Origin: Paenibacillus cymbidii
GTDB taxonomy: Bacteria; Bacillota; Bacilli; Paenibacillales; NBRC-103111
DNA: 64,000 nucleotides
NCBI RefSeq assembly: GCF_004764705.1
Contig: NZ_SHLX01000015.1
Location: 124,001-188,000 of the forward strand
Reading direction: 5' to 3'
Every line of letters begins with the position of its first letter. Position 1 is the first letter of the stretch. Below, piece by piece: positions 52,087 to 60,634 of the stretch. The notes below the pieces were generated by a model, which saw nothing but the letters and a program-made list of their open reading frames with translations, ran no database searches and was not told where the DNA came from. The position numbers were made by a program, and so were the translations under genes.

Positions 52087-53022
52087 TCATACGAGCATAT
52101 CGTCGATGAATATCTCGCGGCCGCCTGTTTCCCGGCTGCGAATGCCGGCGATGACCAGCTTCATTAACTCGATCGTCTCTTCGAACGGGTAGGGATCGAC
52201 ACCTGTGCGCACATAATCGACAAAGCTTTGCAGTTGCGCTTTGAAACAATAGAACGTATCTTTCATCGCCGCAACGGCATAATCTTCTGTTCCGCATAAC
52301 TGCAGCATGCCAAATGCGCCGAACATGTCGTCGACTGCGGAGATGACGATATCCGCGCCGCTGCCATGCTTCAGATGCACCAGATTCCGTGTGGCATCTC
52401 CGAGGTTGCGCACCGACAGGAAACCGGCCCCGACAATCGGGTAGATCGCCTCAAGTGCATGTATGCCGTATCGCTCCCAGCTTTTTGGCGTCGTGACGCT
52501 GGCAAAACGGATTTTACCGAGATTGTGCACCGATGCCCGATACGGCATAAATTCTTTGCAATAACGCATGCAGCTGGACGACAAGATGCGTTTCCCTTCC
52601 TTCCGCCACTGGATAAACTGGCGCAAGTCCGTTTCGTTATCAGCAAGCGGTTTGTCCGCGAACACCGGAATACCGGCCTCCACGAACGGTCGGCAGCGCT
52701 CCGCCTGCCCTTCGCCCGTTGGAATGATGACGGCGTCCACGTGGCCGATCACGTCTTCGGGTCGCTGCACCACATGCGGAATGAAGGCCGTAGCCGCAAC
52801 GCGCAGCGCATCTTCCGGGTCGTCCGTCCAGATGTGGGTGACGCGGGCTCCCTCGATTTGAAGCTTGTCTTTCGGTTCTTTGCGCAAATAATCGCGAATT
52901 ACGTGATAAGGACACTTCTCCAGCTCTTCCGAATGATAACCGTTGAAGATTACGCTCCACGAATACGGGTGGCCGTTCCCTTCTACCTTGCCGAGCATAG
53001 CCAGACGCAAGTCATTTGCCAT
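52087..53022 (-). CDS. Gfo/Idh/MocA-family oxidoreductase (second island)
   Basis: A 311-residue member of the short subgroup also represented at 20843. The N-terminus (LRLAMLGKVEGNGHPYSWSV) lacks the classical GxGxxG loop. The hallmark is FADKPLADNETDLRQFI (about 123) and the catalytic-site block is ERYGIHALEAIYPIVGAGF (about 185). ATHIWTDDPEDAL-like sequence (here VTHIWTDDPEDAL) is near 60. It follows PhyH by 39 bases and precedes the aldo/keto reductase. Its cofactor should be treated as unknown because of the altered loop. Confidence 0.82.
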   Translation of the reverse strand: MANDLRLAMLGKVEGNGHPYSWSVIFNGYHSEELEKCPYHVIRDYLRKEPKDKLQIEGARVTHIWTDDPEDALRVAATAFIPHVVQRPEDVIGHVDAVIIPTGEGQAERCRPFVEAGIPVFADKPLADNETDLRQFIQWRKEGKRILSSSCMRYCKEFMPYRASVHNLGKIRFASVTTPKSWERYGIHALEAIYPIVGAGFLSVRNLGDATRNLVHLKHGSGADIVISAVDDMFGAFGMLQLCGTEDYAVAAMKDTFYCFKAQLQSFVDYVRTGVDPYPFEETIELMKLVIAGIRSRETGGREIFIDDMLV

Positions 53023-53061
53023 CGTCTTCTTCCTTTCTCCGCAACAAAGGCTGCCCGCTGT

Positions 53062-53853
53062 TCAATTGATCCCGTCCGCTTCCGTTTTGCGGATACGCCG
53101 GTGATAGGGCGGCCTCGCGTAAGACTCTGCAGGAGGAACACCCATCGGGTTATGCTTGAATTCGTCCTTGCCGCGCACAAGATAGGCCAAGTAGTGCGGC
53201 GTTTTCGTCAAATCGCATTTCACATTGGTGCCGGAATACCGTGCGACGAAGCCGATCCTCCAGCGGTCGGAAAGATTGGCCGGCGAGCCGTGGATAACTG
53301 CATCGTCGTGCAAGGAAAAGCCTCCTGCCGGAATTGCCAGCGAAACCGCGGTATCTTCCCTATAGGCGCCGTCATCGAGCTCGAACGATAGAATGGAGCT
53401 TTTATCCGCGATTTTATGCTTGATGACGCCTCCCCGGTGTGTCCCGGGTATAACTTTCATCGCCGCGTTCCCTTCATCGACGTCTGTAAACGCCATCCAT
53501 ACCGTAACCGTATTATGCGGGTGCAGCGGCCAGTAGTAGGCATCTTGATGCCAAGGGACAATTTTCTCGGAATGCGGTGATTTTGTAATAAAATCGGTCG
53601 CCCACAGAACAAAATCCGGCCCGATAATATCTTCCACGGCATCGAGCACTTGCGGATGCGTGCAGAGGTCGTACAACCACCGGCTGGTACGATGCCAGTT
53701 GATCATGTCCGATGGCAGTTCCCCCTCCATCAAACTGCCGGTCAGCAATTCATAACCGGCCATGAGTTCCTTGCTGTCAAATACAGGCGGCAAGCCGACC
53801 AAATACCCATTCTCTTTGTACGATGCCTTCTGTTGATCGGTTAGACGGAACAT
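53062..53853 (-). CDS. Phytanoyl-CoA dioxygenase (PhyH)-family Fe(II)/2-oxoglutarate oxygenase
   Basis: A 263-residue cytosolic oxygenase. The iron ligands are visible as HxD in WHQDAYYWPL (H102, D104) and the distal His in DDAVIHGSPAN (H188), followed by the 2-oxoglutarate-binding Arg in SDRWRIGFVARY (about 197-205). VWMAFTDVDEGNAAMKVIPGTHR is the typical core strand. It starts its own unit: 166 bases separate it from nagA, with promoter P4 and two activator boxes in between. It probably hydroxylates a small molecule derived from the imported glycan; a role in demethylating a methoxy sugar is possible. Confidence 0.87.
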   Translation of the reverse strand: MFRLTDQQKASYKENGYLVGLPPVFDSKELMAGYELLTGSLMEGELPSDMINWHRTSRWLYDLCTHPQVLDAVEDIIGPDFVLWATDFITKSPHSEKIVPWHQDAYYWPLHPHNTVTVWMAFTDVDEGNAAMKVIPGTHRGGVIKHKIADKSSILSFELDDGAYREDTAVSLAIPAGGFSLHDDAVIHGSPANLSDRWRIGFVARYSGTNVKCDLTKTPHYLAYLVRGKDEFKHNPMGVPPAESYARPPYHRRIRKTEADGIN

Positions 53854-53931
53854 GCAGCGTTCCCCTCCTTCTGCTTTAAGGCTCCTGCTCCGCTTTGGGC
53901 TTGAGCTTTTTTCAAACCGAACTGCGAACCT

Positions 53932-53998
53932 ATCATAACTCCGCCGATCTTAAGAAGAAATGCTAGTATGATGACTTTTATTGCCCCTTTGATGACAA
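53932..53998 (-). promoter_or_regulatory. Promoter P4 with two TTGTCA-N7-GGCA-type boxes (phyH unit)
   Basis: On the minus strand: distal box TTGTCATCAAAGGGGCA (53982-53998), proximal box AAGTCATCATACTAGCA (53961-53977, 21 bases on), abutting -35 TTTCTT (53955-53960), a 17-base spacer and -10 TATGAT (53932-53937). This is the clearest of the four promoters. It shows that the catabolic genes in the island are transcribed as at least two units. Confidence 0.75.
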
Positions 53999-54019
53999 GC
54001 AACCAATTGCTGCCCTTAT

Positions 54020-55186
54020 TTACTCTACAACCTTCCCTTGAAAAACCACCGTTTTCACTTCTATCCTCTCGGATACGATGACCAGATTGGCCAGCTTCCC
54101 TTTGGCTACGCTTCCTACGCGATGGTCCAGCTTTAACACCTTCGCCGGATTTAACGATGCCATAATGAATGCATCCACGAGACTTACATTGGCATGATTC
54201 ACCATGTTCCTGACCGCTTTGTCCATCGTCAGCTTGCTCCCGGATACACCAATGCCTTCAATGAAACGGATATCCCCATGCTTCTCGTCATCCGCAGCTT
54301 TCGGCTGTGCGGTGCCGGCTTCATCAATCGCATCCGTAATAATAATGACCCGATGTGTTCCTTTTGTTTTGTGAATCAGTTTGCACATCAAAGGCCGGAC
54401 GTGAATGCCACCCGCATCGGGAATAATCTCCGCATAAATGTCATCATGTACAAGTACAGCTTCATCCACGCCAATCTCGCGCGATCCGCGATACCGCGAA
54501 GGAGACGGTGTTGTACCCGTTGCGTTCGTGCAATGGCAGCCAATCTGAAGTCCCATGTTGGCAAAAGCGAATATCGTTTCTGCATCCGCTTCGGAATGGC
54601 CTACGGACAATGCGATGCCATAAGCGGCTGCCGCCTGTGCAAATTGAAGTTGTCCTTCCAATTCGGGGGCAAGCGTCCATACTTTAATCCGGTCACCGGC
54701 AAGCGATAGCAGCGTGTTGTATTCTTCGGGATCCACTGGTCGGATCGGTGATTCGATGGCGCCATATTTAGCATTGATGTAAGGCCCTTCCATATGAATG
54801 CCCACGATGAGCTCGCTGTAGGTTTTTGTTTCATTCATCGCCCGCACGATGGTTTGAACGCCCTCCAGTGTTTCTTCCCGGCTCTGATTATAGACCAAAG
54901 TGGGTAAGATCCCGGTAGTACCGAATTTCAAATGGGCACAGGCAAATGAATACGGCTGCTCCCACGACCAATGCCCCCCTCCCCCATGACAGTGAATGTC
55001 AATAAAGCCGGGGCCGACATAATGATGGTTGGCATCGATGAGTTGAGCATCAGCCGGCACATCGAAGCTTCCCTTCGGGCCACATTCCGCAATGAGATCA
55101 TCGATAATGACAATGACCCCGTTCTCTATGATGGAGTGAGGCGTAACGATCTTCGCATTCACAATTGCTTTCACATTTTGCATCAT
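54020..55186 (-). CDS. N-acetylglucosamine-6-phosphate deacetylase (NagA-like amidohydrolase)
   Basis: A 388-residue TIM-barrel amidohydrolase. Ordered motifs: GPGFIDIHCHGGGG (about 58-71, metal site), VGIHMEGPYIN (about 128, metal Glu), SVGHSEADAETIF (about 193, His), IGCHCTNATGTTPSP (about 215) and IITDAIDEAG (about 282, catalytic Asp). It removes the acetyl group of GlcNAc-6-P or a related amino sugar. The nagB-type isomerase is not present. The N-terminal His-Cys-His replaces the more common His-x-His spacing but keeps both His. The start at 55186 lies 8 bases after GGAG. It follows the SDR gene by 32 bases. Confidence 0.87.
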   Translation of the reverse strand: MMQNVKAIVNAKIVTPHSIIENGVIVIIDDLIAECGPKGSFDVPADAQLIDANHHYVGPGFIDIHCHGGGGHWSWEQPYSFACAHLKFGTTGILPTLVYNQSREETLEGVQTIVRAMNETKTYSELIVGIHMEGPYINAKYGAIESPIRPVDPEEYNTLLSLAGDRIKVWTLAPELEGQLQFAQAAAAYGIALSVGHSEADAETIFAFANMGLQIGCHCTNATGTTPSPSRYRGSREIGVDEAVLVHDDIYAEIIPDAGGIHVRPLMCKLIHKTKGTHRVIIITDAIDEAGTAQPKAADDEKHGDIRFIEGIGVSGSKLTMDKAVRNMVNHANVSLVDAFIMASLNPAKVLKLDHRVGSVAKGKLANLVIVSERIEVKTVVFQGKVVE

Positions 55187-55218
55187 TCATCGAACTCCAA
55201 TGTTTGACATAACCTGCT

Positions 55219-56001
55219 CTACTTCGCCGTATATCCTCCATCCACCGGCAACGTCACACCCGTCACATACTTGGAAGCATCCGAAGCGAGGAATACAATC
55301 GTCCCGCCGATATCGCTGTCTTCCGCCATACGTCCGAGTAACGTCCGGTCGCTATAACGTTTCACGAACTCGGCGGATACCCGATCGGAAAGAAGACCTC
55401 CGGGACAAACACAGTTGCAGCGAATGCTCCGGGGACCATAATAGGCTGCGATAAATCGCGTAAAATTGATCAGTCCCCCCTTGTGAAAGAAGTAATCCGG
55501 GAGAAAACCGTTCATGTTTAAGCCCTCGTATAAGGTTGCATCCGCGCCGACCATCCCTTGGACGGAGCCAATGTTAATGATGGACCCTGCCCCATTCGCG
55601 GCCATCCAATCTCCGAACACCCGCGTGACTTCGAACAAACCCGTTGCATTGACTTGCATGCTCAGGGCAAAATGGTCCAGTGGATCGTTATAGTGCTTCA
55701 CCGGGCGCAAGACAGCATTGTTCACCAGAATATCGCAGCACTCTTCCCGCTCCTTCAGCACATCTTTCATCGCACGAATCGTTTCCGGCTTTTCCTGGTC
55801 CATATAAAGGGCGGTCACGGAATAACCTTTCTCTGCATAACTTTTTTCCAATTCACCCAAGCCTTCGAAATTCCGAGTCGTTATATAGGTGCGCGCACCG
55901 GCTTCGATACAAGCCATCGTGATCAATTTTCCAAATAAAGCGGAACCGCCCGTTATGACGGCAACCTTATCCTGCAGTGAAAAACGCTCCAGTACGTTCA
56001 T
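55219..56001 (-). CDS. Short-chain dehydrogenase/reductase (SDR)
   Basis: A 260-residue classical SDR. The cofactor motif is VAVITGGSALFGKLI (about 13-27, TGGxxxxG with a Phe where Ile is usual), then DILVNNAVLRP (about 92). The active site shows Ser in IINIGSVQG (about 142) and YxxxK in DYFFHKGGLINFTR (Tyr about 166, Lys about 170). The C-terminal block is CNCVCPGGLLSDRVS and GVTLPVDGGYTAK. It starts one base after the aldolase stop, with its ribosome site inside that gene. It probably oxidises a sugar acid or keto-sugar intermediate. Confidence 0.9.
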   Translation of the reverse strand: MNVLERFSLQDKVAVITGGSALFGKLITMACIEAGARTYITTRNFEGLGELEKSYAEKGYSVTALYMDQEKPETIRAMKDVLKEREECCDILVNNAVLRPVKHYNDPLDHFALSMQVNATGLFEVTRVFGDWMAANGAGSIINIGSVQGMVGADATLYEGLNMNGFLPDYFFHKGGLINFTRFIAAYYGPRSIRCNCVCPGGLLSDRVSAEFVKRYSDRTLLGRMAEDSDIGGTIVFLASDASKYVTGVTLPVDGGYTAK

Positions 56002-56002
56002 C

Positions 56003-56848
56003 TTATTTCCCTCTCCCTTTGTTCCATTCATTTCCGCCATAAATACTGGTACTGGGCTTTATAATTGACTCTTGCTGTGACAGTGCCTTTACGATGCCTT
56101 CCAAGTACTGGGTCACCCCAATGACATCTGCGCCTACACTGACAAAGTTGTACCCCATGGACACAATATCCGCCACATTCGCCACAGAACATAAAGTTCC
56201 GGCAAATTTGCCGTGCTTGCGGGCCAGATGCGCAATTTTTAGACGCGTTTCGGTGATAAAGGGATGATCCCATTGACCAGGAGCGCCGATCGCTTGACTG
56301 AAATCGCCGGGGCCAAAGAAGATCATGTCCATGCCGGGCAGCGCGATGATTTCTTCCAGCTCGGCAAGTGGTTCGGGATCTTCGATCTGCAGCACATTGA
56401 AACGTTGTTCATTCGCATCGCGCATATAATCGTCGAGCGGCATTGTGCAAAATGAGCCGTCCGCATTCCCGCCGTCGAGTGCCCGCAAACCAATCGGGTG
56501 GAACTTGGTTTGACGGACAATCTGCTTAGCATCCGCCAAGCTCATTACATGGGGGATCATAATGCCGGCAGCATCCATTTCAAGCGGGCGAATCAAGTTG
56601 CTGTAACTGCCCCGGGCGACACGAACGAGAACATCGACATCATAACCTTTGGCAGCCCATATTTGCTTCTCGATAATGGACCAGTCATTGGGCACATGCT
56701 CCATATCCGTCCATAAACAATCCACTCCACCCAACCTGGCCACGATCTCCGCGACGCGCGCATCAGCTAGATTCAGCTTTAAAGCAATCGCCGTTTCGCC
56801 ATTTCGCATTTTCTTCAGCACTCTACTCGGTCTCATCGAACTTGCCAT
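56003..56848 (-). CDS. HpcH/HpaI-family class II aldolase/lyase
   Basis: A 281-residue TIM-barrel aldolase that cleaves 2-keto-3-deoxy sugar acids or similar to pyruvate plus an aldehyde. Visible residues: CLWTDMEHVPND (about 44-55, with the catalytic His), VLVRVARG, MDAAGIMIPHVMSL, NVLQIEDPEPL (about 152, metal Glu) and IFFGPGDFSQAIG (about 176, metal Asp). GGGAGG precedes the ATG. It follows the LplB-type permease by 47 bases and is tightly coupled to the SDR gene. Confidence 0.88.
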   Translation of the reverse strand: MASSMRPSRVLKKMRNGETAIALKLNLADARVAEIVARLGGVDCLWTDMEHVPNDWSIIEKQIWAAKGYDVDVLVRVARGSYSNLIRPLEMDAAGIMIPHVMSLADAKQIVRQTKFHPIGLRALDGGNADGSFCTMPLDDYMRDANEQRFNVLQIEDPEPLAELEEIIALPGMDMIFFGPGDFSQAIGAPGQWDHPFITETRLKIAHLARKHGKFAGTLCSVANVADIVSMGYNFVSVGADVIGVTQYLEGIVKALSQQESIIKPSTSIYGGNEWNKGRGK

Positions 56849-56895
56849 TTAGGTTCCTCCCTGTAAACGCCAGATCCACTGTTGCAAGCAAGACC

Positions 56896-57801
56896 TCACC
56901 ATATGCCATATTCGTTGAATCGTTTGACGATGTAATTCGCGCCGATGACAAGTACGAGCGCGATGACATTCTTGAACAATCCGACTGCGGAGGAGAAACC
57001 GTATTGCGTTTCCAGAAGCCCAATCCGGTACACATAAGTGTCGATGACATCAGCTACGCTGTAGACGGCCGGGTTATACAGATTAAAAATCTGATCAAAA
57101 CCGGCATTCATAATGCCGCCGATGTTCAGGATAAACAAAATCGTCATGATCGGGATAAGGGCCGGAAGCGTAATGTAAACGATTTGTTGAAAGCGGTTCG
57201 CGCCATCAATGGTTGCCGATTCGTACTGCTCTTGATTAATGCCCGCGATGGCGGCCAAATAAATAATGCTTCCCCAGCCGATGCTCTGCCATATGTGAGT
57301 GACCACCAACATGCCGACAAACGTATTCGGATCTGCCAGAAAATGAATCGGTTTGCCGCCGAAAAAGGTGATTACATAGTTGAGCGCGCCTCGCGATGGC
57401 GACAATATTTCTGCCAAAATACTCGAAAGAATAACCCATGACATGAAGTGCGGCAAATAGGACACGCTTTGGACGATTTTTTTGAACTTGGAGTCCCTCA
57501 GCTCGTTAAAGAGCAAAGCAAGAACGATTGGCGCCGGAAAACCGAACAAAATATGCAAGCCACTGATCGTCAGCGTGTTGCGAATGATTCGCCAAAAAAA
57601 AACGTCATGGAAAAATTGCTCAAAATAAGCGAATCCGATCCAGGGACTGCCGAGAACGCCATCGATAAATCGATAGTCTTTGAAAGCGATAATGACGCCA
57701 TACATCGGAACGTAGCTAAAGAGGATGAAGAGAATCAACGCGGGAACGAGCATCAAATAGTAAAATCCGTATTTTCTGAAATTGACCACGTCTTGATTCA
57801 T
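56896..57801 (-). CDS. Sugar ABC transporter permease, LplB type (second island)
   Basis: A 301-residue CUT1 permease. It has YYLMLVPALILFILFSYVPM at about residues 14-33, the EAA-type loop QEQYESATIDGANRFQQIVY (about 197) and the tail VKRFNEYGIW. The ATG at 57801 has AAAGGAG seven bases upstream; the frame begins further up at 57828. It is the first gene of the second island and lies far from its binding protein and partner permease. Promoter P3 with two activator boxes is upstream. Confidence 0.92.
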   Translation of the reverse strand: MNQDVVNFRKYGFYYLMLVPALILFILFSYVPMYGVIIAFKDYRFIDGVLGSPWIGFAYFEQFFHDVFFWRIIRNTLTISGLHILFGFPAPIVLALLFNELRDSKFKKIVQSVSYLPHFMSWVILSSILAEILSPSRGALNYVITFFGGKPIHFLADPNTFVGMLVVTHIWQSIGWGSIIYLAAIAGINQEQYESATIDGANRFQQIVYITLPALIPIMTILFILNIGGIMNAGFDQIFNLYNPAVYSVADVIDTYVYRIGLLETQYGFSSAVGLFKNVIALVLVIGANYIVKRFNEYGIW

Positions 57802-57916
57802 ACGATTACTCCTTTGCTTATCGTGCAACTTCTAATTTTTTTCCATCTCCTTTTATCGCTATCCAGTCCTGTGAATGACTTGCTCACTCCCTGCTCCTAT
57901 TGGTGTATTCCAGTTA

Positions 57917-57984
57917 AGCATACTTCTGCAGGATCAAGGATGGGAATGCCGCATTCATGATGTTTATTGCCTCTTTAGTGACAA
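57917..57984 (-). promoter_or_regulatory. Promoter P3 with two TTGTCA-N7-GGCA-type boxes (second-island operon)
   Basis: On the minus strand: distal box TTGTCACTAAAGAGGCA (57968-57984), proximal box ACATCATGAATGCGGCA (57947-57963, 21 bases on), abutting -35-like TTCCCA (57941-57946), an 18-base spacer and -10 TATGCT (57917-57922). The leader to the gene is about 110 bases. The -35 is the weakest of the four. Confidence 0.65.
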
Positions 57985-58001
57985 AAACCAGCAAGGGGAT
58001 T

Positions 58002-58198
58002 AGGAAATAGGTCATCTTTTATAGCCTATATCGTCTAAAATGGGCTGCCGACACAAAATAGCCAGTGATTTCACTGGCTATTCGTGTCAATATGCCCGGG
58101 TCGGGGCTGTTTGGCCAAAATAACCAGCGTTTTCGCTGGCTATTTTCGATGCAGCTCCCGAAACAGGGCAAATAGGCCATTTTCCATGGCCTATTTCA
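58002..58198 (+). repeat. Four-hairpin repeat element, copy F
   Basis: Hairpins start at about 58004, 58056, 58118 and 58170: GGAAATAGGTCAT..., AATAGCCAGTG/CACTGGCTATT, AATAACCAGCG/CGCTGGCTATT and a perfect AAATAGGCCAT/ATGGCCTATTT. The spacer holds CGGGGCTGTTTGGCC. It lies between the end of the GH95 gene and the start region of the second island, on the upstream side of promoter P3. Confidence 0.92.
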
Positions 58199-58210
58199 CC
58201 AATATTACCT

Positions 58211-60634
58211 TCACGCGTCCACTGTCTCATTTCCTGCAGCCGTAATGCGCAGCTGCTGCCCTGCCGCCAGTTTGACGTGCAGCCGGCGCCGGTCGTCAGC
58301 CGAAGCGGCGGCTTCTCCGTCGCTTTCCCACGTGCAGGCGTCCAGCCACGCCGGCCATTCAAGCGCAAACGCCGCCGCGCGCTTCGCTTCAATCCGCGCT
58401 GCGAACGTTCGTTTGCGCCGGTCCCACTCCATATCGATCGCGCCGCAAGGAAAACGCATCCGCTCCACGCTGCCGGCAGCCCAAGCCGCTGGCAGCGCGG
58501 GCAAGAGGCGGACCGAATGCTCCGAAGCGAACAACAGCATTTCCTGCACAGCCGAAACGAGGCCCATATTCGCGTCGAGCTGCACGGGAGCGGGATGGAA
58601 AGGCAGCGTAACCCCCATGCCGCGCCAATCGTTGTGCACGGTGAAGAAATTGTTCAACAGGCAGGATCGCGCCAACAAGTGCAAACATTCCAGCGCCTCA
58701 TCGCCTTGCTCCAGCCGGGCGAACAAATTGGCCAAATGCGTCAGCGACCAGCCGCTTTGATCGCTGATCCCGACAACGCTGCGCTTCTCCACCGCGATGC
58801 GGCAGGCGGCAAACAGCTCCGGCTCGCAACGCGCCGTAATTTCCGCCCCCGGAAAAAGCGGATACAGATGGGAAATGTGCCGATGGTTGTAGTTGTCGTC
58901 AAATGCCGGATCCATCCATTCCTTCAGCGCTCCGTCCGCATTGATCTGGTAAGGCGGTATGCGCCGCAGCATTTCCTCCCATGCCGGGATGTCACCCGGG
59001 TATGCGCCCACGGTCCGGCAGCCCTTCACGAGATTGCCGAGCAGTTCCCTGGCGATGGCAAAATCGAGCGTCGCGTTCGCAGACGTTGGCATCGGATGAT
59101 CGAGATGGCCGGCTTCCGCCGCCGCCGCGTGATTGGCCGGCGAATTTTCGGGCGAAACGGAAGGGAAGCAGTAAAAATAACCGTCGGGACCCAGCGTAAA
59201 AAAGTCCCGATAAAATAACGCCGCCTCGCGCATAAACGGCAGCGCGCGCTCGCGCAAAAACGCCTCGTCGCCGGTGTACGCATAATACTGGTAAAAATGC
59301 TGCGCCAGCCAGCCCGCGGCCCCGGTCCAGTTGGTAATCACCGGCACGAGCACGGCGGGAGCCCCGTGTCCCGGCGCCGTATAAGCGGGAATATAGATCC
59401 CCCGCGCGCCGAACAGCTTGCGGGCGTTGTCCCTGAATTGCGGCAGCATCGCTTCGTAATAAGCGAACATGGACAGGAGTTGCCCGGCCATTCCGCCGGC
59501 GGGAGCGTGCCAAAGCATCATCTGCACGTTTTGATTGGCTACGTATTGACTCCATATCGGTGTATAATCGCCGCCCCAAAGTCCATATAGCGTGCTCGGA
59601 TTCCCGCGATCCCCCGTCGCCGAAAGCAGCAAATAGCGGCCGTATGCCCACAATTTTTCGATCATGCGGGCGGACGCTTTGCCGTCATAGGCTTCCAGCA
59701 GCAGCTCTTCGTTCGATCTGTCATCGTCATCGTCGCCAAGATTCAGTCGCATGGAATGGAAAAGCGGGCGATTCAGCCGGACATGAGCGTCCAGCAGTTC
59801 CTCGTAGCTTTCGCCGAGCGAGGATAATTGCGCGCGGAGCTCATCCCACCTCTCTTCCCGGGAGCCTCCGACGAACAGCTTGATCAGCAGCAGCAGTTCA
59901 CCTTCACCGGCCGCCGCCAATCCGCCGCCGCTCTCTTCGGCCTCGATCCGTCCGCGCTTCGCCACGATGCGGCATACCGCCCCAAAATCGGCGCCGTCGT
60001 CGTTGCGCGAGGCGTAGCATAAACAATCGCCGCGAGCGACGGTTTCGGCATACCGGACCAAGTCCGGATGCGGCGCGTGCACGGCGTCTTGCGGGTCGTG
60101 CAGCGCAAGCCGCACCCTGGCCCGGATTTCCCCGGCATCGGCAGCCTGGATCCGGCAAACGATCGTGTCGGCGGCGCGCGAAACGAACAGGCAACGTTCC
60201 ATCTGCCGGTTGCCGTCCTGCCAGCCGACCGTCACTTCCCCCATCTCCATGTTCAAGACACGCCTGTACCGCCGAAACCCTTGACTTACCGGCATGACGA
60301 TGCTTAAATCTCCCAGAGGAAGCGGGGTCGGCAGCTCGGGGCGATAGCCGCTTGCGAGCAGCGTATCCGCGAGCAGCCGGTTCGCCGCCGCATATTGTCC
60401 CTCCGCCATCAGCTTCCGCGCGGCAGGCAGCGTCGAGCCGACGTCGGGCAGCGGCATCGGCTTGCCGCCACGCCACAGGTCCGTATGGTTCAGCAGCACC
60501 GTTTCGTCGTGAACGCCGCCATACACCGCCGCACCAATCGTTCCGTTGCCGGAAGGCAGCGCTTCCCGCCATTTGTTTTTCCACCAGGAGGCCGGGCTTC
60601 TCATCACGAGACAATAGCGATTCCCTGAACTCAT
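58211..60634 (-). CDS. GH95-family glycoside hydrolase (alpha-L-fucosidase/galactosidase-like)
   Basis: An 807-residue enzyme without a signal peptide, so it acts on imported oligosaccharides. The N-terminal domain opens REALPSGNGTIGAAVYGGVHDETV...LNHTDLWRGG, characteristic of GH95. The (alpha/alpha)6 barrel has YLLLSATGDRGNPSTLYGLW, LPVITNWTGAAGWLAQHFYQ-like sequence (near residue 440), SVSPENSP (about 500) and HRHISHLYPLFPG (about 598), with acidic catalytic-region residues intact. Length is normal (750-830). Substrate may be a fucoside or L-galactoside. Its ATG overlaps the stop of the upstream gene (ATGA), so the two are translationally coupled. Confidence 0.88.
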   Translation of the reverse strand: MSSGNRYCLVMRSPASWWKNKWREALPSGNGTIGAAVYGGVHDETVLLNHTDLWRGGKPMPLPDVGSTLPAARKLMAEGQYAAANRLLADTLLASGYRPELPTPLPLGDLSIVMPVSQGFRRYRRVLNMEMGEVTVGWQDGNRQMERCLFVSRAADTIVCRIQAADAGEIRARVRLALHDPQDAVHAPHPDLVRYAETVARGDCLCYASRNDDGADFGAVCRIVAKRGRIEAEESGGGLAAAGEGELLLLIKLFVGGSREERWDELRAQLSSLGESYEELLDAHVRLNRPLFHSMRLNLGDDDDDRSNEELLLEAYDGKASARMIEKLWAYGRYLLLSATGDRGNPSTLYGLWGGDYTPIWSQYVANQNVQMMLWHAPAGGMAGQLLSMFAYYEAMLPQFRDNARKLFGARGIYIPAYTAPGHGAPAVLVPVITNWTGAAGWLAQHFYQYYAYTGDEAFLRERALPFMREAALFYRDFFTLGPDGYFYCFPSVSPENSPANHAAAAEAGHLDHPMPTSANATLDFAIARELLGNLVKGCRTVGAYPGDIPAWEEMLRRIPPYQINADGALKEWMDPAFDDNYNHRHISHLYPLFPGAEITARCEPELFAACRIAVEKRSVVGISDQSGWSLTHLANLFARLEQGDEALECLHLLARSCLLNNFFTVHNDWRGMGVTLPFHPAPVQLDANMGLVSAVQEMLLFASEHSVRLLPALPAAWAAGSVERMRFPCGAIDMEWDRRKRTFAARIEAKRAAAFALEWPAWLDACTWESDGEAAASADDRRRLHVKLAAGQQLRITAAGNETVDA

